26,727 bases of DNA from Lenisia limosa (taxonomy: Eukaryota > Breviatea). Positions 22,699 through 26,727 of this stretch are shown in pieces. The stretch is taken from the NCBI GenBank assembly GCA_001655205.1, contig LPNZ01005340.1, forward strand, positions 1-26,727. Reading direction: 5' to 3'. The notes under the pieces were generated by a model. It saw only the letters and a program-made list of their open reading frames with translations. It searched no databases and was not told where the DNA came from. Position numbers and translations under genes: made by a program. Every line of letters starts with the position of its first letter. The stretch's first letter is position 1.

Positions 22699-22763
22699 TA
22701 TCCCCCATTGTTATTATTTATTAGTATTTCATTCACAATTTATTCTAAGCAACAAAAAAAGAC
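22699..22763. other. Convergent 3' intergenic spacer
   Basis: Only 65 bp separate the stop codon proposed for the plus-strand solenoid gene from the coilin stop codon on the minus strand. The spacer is AT-rich (attgttattatttattagtat). The 3' ends of the two transcripts must overlap or end within it. Confidence 0.5.
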
Positions 22764-25700
22764 CTAGTTATCACCATCATCTTGCTCCTGAGCAATGATA
22801 TCAATGAACTTGGACAATGCCCCTCTTGCTGGCGTTGTGTTTTGCTGGGACTTACTACTTCTTTCCACCTGCGTAATTAGTGTTTTTTTTTAGTGAAAGA
22901 TCGCTGGGATCCGACTGATATTAGGACCAAGTTCGCTCGCGAGTAGGCGAGTTCCATTGGTTCACCGTTAGGTTATGTGATACGGATTTTGAAAGTGGTA
23001 GAGAAATACTGAAAATACTGGGAAAATAGAAGAACACCCTCCGTAATTAGTGATCAGAAAGTAACTTTCATACTACTTTAGCATGTGTTTATGGTATCCC
23101 TCTGTATTGATTTGTTTCCCTAGATTTCTATAATATATAATAATATACTATATTATATATAATATAGTATGTATAATATGTATATTATTTCTCTAATATT
23201 AGGCAGGAATTAGACCCAACAAACTACTTTGTAGCGTTTCATCGCTGACGGACACACAGCCCCGCGACTCCCCTTTTCTGAAACTTAAGACCAGGGATTT
23301 CGAACAAATAAACATACCTTCCGCCTTCTGCTGACTTTGGTTCTTTGCTCTCGCACGCGCCTTCAAGGACTGTCGTGGCGACTTGACCTGAATGTGAAAA
23401 AAAAAAAAAAATACAAAACNNNNNNNNNNNNNNNNNNNNNNNNNNNNNNNNNNNNNNNNNNNNNNNNNNNNNNNNNNNNNNNNNNNNNNACCAGTTTTTG
23501 TGTATTTCCCCCAAATCAACATACAGGTGTTTTGGAGGGGGCTGGTTTGGCGGGTTCGGGTGCTGACGTTTTGCGTGAAGATGGTGGAGTGGGGACGGGT
23601 TGAGCCGAAGGCACGGGTGTTTCAGCAGGCTCGGTGTGGCCTACTTTGAGACGGCGTGGGGCCACCAAAGCACTGAAGTCCATTGAGCCGCCAACTTCAT
23701 CTGAAATATCACAAACATGAGATCCAGTAACCATTTGCATTTGGTCTGTTTGTCTTCAAAAATGCCATGTCATCATAAAAACTAACGGGCTTGTGAGCGG
23801 GCTTATCCCAACTTCTTGTTGTCTTACATTTTAAAAAAAAACATAAGACGCTTCAATTACCACCTGATTTCAATATGCAGCCCCCCCCCCCACGGTACCA
23901 AGGCCGCATGAGTTCCGCAGCGGAGGCTTCCGAAGAGGCAACTGTACCGTCAGGCGCTACGGCCTTCACCGTCGCTCCCTCTATCCTGGGTAAGATGTGC
24001 TACAAATCTTATTGGGTGTATTTATTCCAGGCACACATAATCAGACAAATCCCTCGTACCAAGCACGGGAAGAAGACTGAGCTTATTTGTTTTGGCATCA
24101 AAAAATGTAATAATGGCTTCCTGGTGGAGGTGGAACGTTAGGGTTTTTCCAACGATTTGATATATGAAATATGAGGCACAGGGCTGAAATGCTAATCAGG
24201 ACATAGTCCAGCTAAACCCAAACAAACCTTGTAACTCGATGTAACAGGAGTAAAGTCTGGGCCAAGAATTGGTAAACAAAATGCAATCGTATCTCCAACC
24301 TTGTGGGTCAAGAAGAATATGTATCTATTGGGTTGAATAACGTTGATTGGTGAATGGTTATTATTATCTATAACCGTACATTGCATGGCAAGTAAAGCGG
24401 TGGGAAAGCAGTGTAATAGTCCGTGGCCTTGTATGTCATCCATGATTCATCCTGGCTTTCCTGAAGAGTTAGCAGTAGCAGCATAACTGCTGTGTAACTT
24501 ACAATTAATTCACTTGAATCATCCTTGTTTTCAATTTCTCCTTCTTCCTTTTCCTCTTCAATTTTTCCTTCTTCATTTTCCTCTTCAATTTCTCCTTCTT
24601 CATTTTGCTGCCCATTGTCCTTTTCTTGCTCTTGGATCTCACCTTCTTCGTCTTCACCAAAAGACTTCTTCTCCTTCACAAACCTAGCACTATCCAAAAC
24701 AACTTCTGCAACTTTCTGAATGGTTAGCTTGAAAACAGTAAAGGTCAATAATCTCTATCTGGTATCATGTGTAACCATCCCCATAACGCACTCGAGATGA
24801 ATGAACGTCAAAAGTGCCGTCTTCAAAGACACTCAAAAAAGATGAGACGTTCTCAGCCTTCTCCTTTCGAGCCATGCTGCGGAGCTTGCCACTAGGTGAA
24901 AGGGGGGTCTACTTGGTCAGATTTAGAGAGCTCATACTACAAAGAAAGAACCCTATCAAGGGAGCTTGGAAAATAGACTCACTCCTCAGACCATTGGTGG
25001 CTTCAACGCATTGGTTCTTGTTTTGCTTTGAAGTTCAGATATCTTTTGGAGAGCACCATCCACGGGAGTGGAAGGCAACGAATCCGGAAGCAGTGCGCTC
25101 AGTGGGGTGGATGGTCCAGTCTTCCGGATTGGTTTACTTGGGGTTTGTGTGGCTTCTTTCTTTGACGACTTTTCATTATCCTTTGTCACTTCAGGTTTAC
25201 TTTCCTCTTCAACAAGCTCGGGTTGCTTGGCTGCCTCTGTAGCCTCAGCCCCAGAATCACTGGATGACTCCGATGATTCAGATTCAGATGAGTCCGATTC
25301 CTCAGATGAATTGCTCTCTTCTGATGAGCTTTCAGATGATGACGAACTTTCATCATTAGAAGAAGCGTCTGATGAAGAAGATGAGCCTGAAGATGACTCT
25401 GATGAAGAAGATGAGCCTGAAGATGAAGACTCTGACGAAGATTCGACCTCAATTCGGCTCTAAAACGTAACGTAATTCACCAACGCCTCCTCAAAAAGAC
25501 TGCCTACTCTTTTTGCGTTCTTCTGTCGCCGTCTCTTGGCACGGAGCCTATTCGCCTTCCTCTCTTGTTTCGAAGTCGTAAGGTCTGCTGAAAGTGACAA
25601 ATGGTTTTCAACCATGGGTGCTCGCAATATTACAAACAAAAAGGGTAAAATATACAACACAATCAATAGACTTCAAGATGAAGGACCTTTACTGCCACCA

Positions 25701-26513
25701 ATATTGAACTACAAAGCCCACTTACCAAGGGGTGTTTCAGGGGATGTAACTGAAGGAGACGTGATGTTCTGGTAAAGGGTGGCCGCTGGAGTTGGTGTGA
25801 TGGGGGAGGGGGCAGCAACTAAGAAAATGTAAAATAACACAATAAAATTGGTATTAATAATATTTTCAGGTTCATCGTCTCCAGTGCCAACCCGGAGTCA
25901 GGACACTGGTCACTCTTGAACGTTTTGCTGGGGGTGGTACCGTCTCAAGTACTCTCTTCTGCACCTTAGGTTGCAACCTTCAGTGTAACCACAATCCACA
26001 CGTGAACAACGAAAAATAGGAAACATTAGCTCCAAAACTGAAGAGGATTTCACAAAATAACCTACAAAATTTTGCAGGAAGAAAGCAAAGACTCCACGAA
26101 AAATATACCACCAAGCTCCAACCCACAAGACTACTTCATCCTTTTCAATTAGCGAAACTGGCTGATGATCAAAAAGAGTCACTTCTGCAACCTAGAGAGT
26201 GACCTCGTTGAACGGGTGCATGGGTGGTATGCAATTAGCTGTCAACAATTCAAGAAAATCATACCGATAGTCTGAAGGGGCACTTGATAGCCCAAGAAGA
26301 TGCAATATCGGTAACCGCATTGGAGATAAGGGGACCCTTCAACGCGTGCAATACCTAGTACGTCGTTGAGAAAAGATACATGAGGTGTTGCTCAGTATGG
26401 GGAATGAAAGTTTTAAAATCGTTACGCTGTATATGAATTTGGAATACCTCATTCGCTCCGTTGAGGCTGTGACCCGACTCAACCTGGCTTAAATCTAAAA
26501 TACACCTTGTCAT
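22764..26513 (-). CDS. COIL: Coilin-like Cajal-body scaffold protein
   Basis: Seventeen exons join with every phase conserved: 26513-26448, 26354-26265, 26191-26123, 25964-25892, 25818-25726, 25587-25508, 25459-24992, 24884-24792, 24715-24503, 24460-24380, 24299-24228, 24120-24060, 23980-23948, 23700-23525, 23387-23318, 23277-23228 and 22868-22764. This gives 630 residues against 576 in human coilin. The order matches coilin: an N-terminal ubiquitin-like region ending FDHQPVSLIEKDEVVLW; nuclear-localisation clusters (PPPAKRSR and KANRLRAKRRRQKNAKR); a long Ser/Glu/Asp tract; acidic EEGEIEEE repeats; and the Tudor-like domain YTAFPPLYLPCN-VGDTIAFCLP..FTPVTSSYKEA..DAKTNKLSLLPV, which lines up with the coilin 'VGD.IAYK..EL...YxPxxSxxKxGxI..xDPxxxxxxL' block. 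The C-terminus is basic and Pro/Ser-rich. Coilin scaffolds Cajal bodies and supports snRNP maturation. Assignment rests on order and motif similarity; the N-terminal match is weak. Exon 13 could instead end at a donor near 23906. Confidence 0.78.
23121..23187. repeat. AT-rich near-palindrome in the last coilin intron
   Basis: About 65 bp of almost pure A/T contain nested inverted units of tatataatatagta and tactatattatata. It lies in the 359-nt intron between coilin exons 16 and 17 and could form a cruciform or hairpin. Confidence 0.6.
23420..23489. other. Assembly gap (70 N)
   Basis: Next to a 14-base A run. It lies in the intron between coilin exons 14 and 15; both sides are phase 0. Confidence 1.
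24992..25587 (-). other. Basic cluster followed by Ser/Glu/Asp-rich low-complexity tract in the coilin-like protein
   Basis: Exon 6 ends in a dense Arg/Lys cluster (RLRAKRRRQKNAKR). After a 48-nt intron, exon 7 opens SRIEVESSSESSSSGSSSSS and continues for about 75 residues of Ser with Glu and Asp, then a Lys/Pro-rich stretch. Such tracts are typical casein-kinase-2 substrates in nucleolar and Cajal-body proteins. At the DNA level, the unit gaagaagatgagcctgaaga is directly repeated at about 25376-25395 and 25403-25422, so the tract has grown by local duplication. Confidence 0.75.
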
Positions 26514-26727
26514 CAGGAAAGTAAGAGGGCAAAGACCCTTGCAGATGATGAAGAAACCTAGCTTGAAACAGGAGTCAGGAGGGGGGAATGTGGATACTTT
26601 TATGCGCTACTCTATTGATGATTGCAGATTGTAATATTATTGTCCCTTTGGCAGGGCTAAGAACAACAGACAAAGAACAGAAAGCTAAGGAACAGCAATT
26701 TTTACAGTGAATATCCGTGAATTGGGC
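26514..26727. other. Upstream region of the coilin-like gene
   Basis: The 214 bp before the coilin start codon hold no recognised gene. A stop codon in frame with the coilin ATG lies close upstream, so 26513 is the first usable ATG of this exon unless a spliced 5' exon exists. Confidence 0.45.

Noticed and set aside
24525-24719. Ser/Pro/Phe-rich plus-strand ORF
   Set aside because: Mirror image of the EEGEIEEE repeat exon on the minus strand.
25068-25463. 131-codon plus-strand ORF rich in Asp, Glu and Ser
   Set aside because: It is the antisense of the Ser/acidic exon of the coilin-like gene; the minus-strand exon has flanking splice sites and phase continuity, the plus strand does not.

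Overview
This is nuclear DNA from an intron-dense, ciliated eukaryote, most likely a protist. The base composition is moderately AT-rich. Genes are cut into many small exons with GT..AG introns, many only 28-90 nt long. One gene encodes enkurin, a protein of cilia and flagella, and another encodes a coilin-like Cajal-body protein. I could not assign a lineage from sequence alone. There are eight runs of N, several next to homopolymers. I see no rRNA, tRNA, CRISPR array or intact transposon.

Layout. (1) Positions 1-8676, minus strand: the 5' part of a very large secreted or surface protein that runs off the left edge. It has a signal peptide, a long leucine-rich/receptor-L-like solenoid, a short Cys-rich linker, a glycine-rich beta-helix section and a second Cys-rich repeat section. 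(2) Positions ~9968-11702, plus strand: a second solenoid protein; twelve exons join without phase conflict, but the 5' end is unclear. (3) Positions 11703-13572: gene-poor, holding an imperfect inverted repeat, AT-rich tracts and a decayed tandem repeat. (4) Positions 13573-15903, minus: enkurin, complete except for one exon partly hidden in a gap. (5) Positions 16424-18795, minus: a PhnP-like metallo-beta-lactamase-fold hydrolase in 11 exons with one unresolved junction. (6) Positions ~20260-22698, plus: a third solenoid-like protein with a candidate signal peptide, only partly resolved. (7) Positions 22764-26513, minus: a complete 17-exon model of a 630-residue coilin-like protein, convergent with gene 6 and 65 bp from it.

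The genes do not form a pathway. Three ordinary intracellular genes (ciliary enkurin, a PhnP-family hydrolase, nuclear coilin) lie among three lineage-specific extracellular solenoid proteins. The most notable points are the divergent coilin, the architecture of the large surface protein, introns as short as 28 nt, and recurrent short tandem duplications in introns, one of which duplicates a 3' splice site in enkurin. Gene models were built by hand by joining GT..AG introns with matching codon phase; no transcript or database evidence was available.
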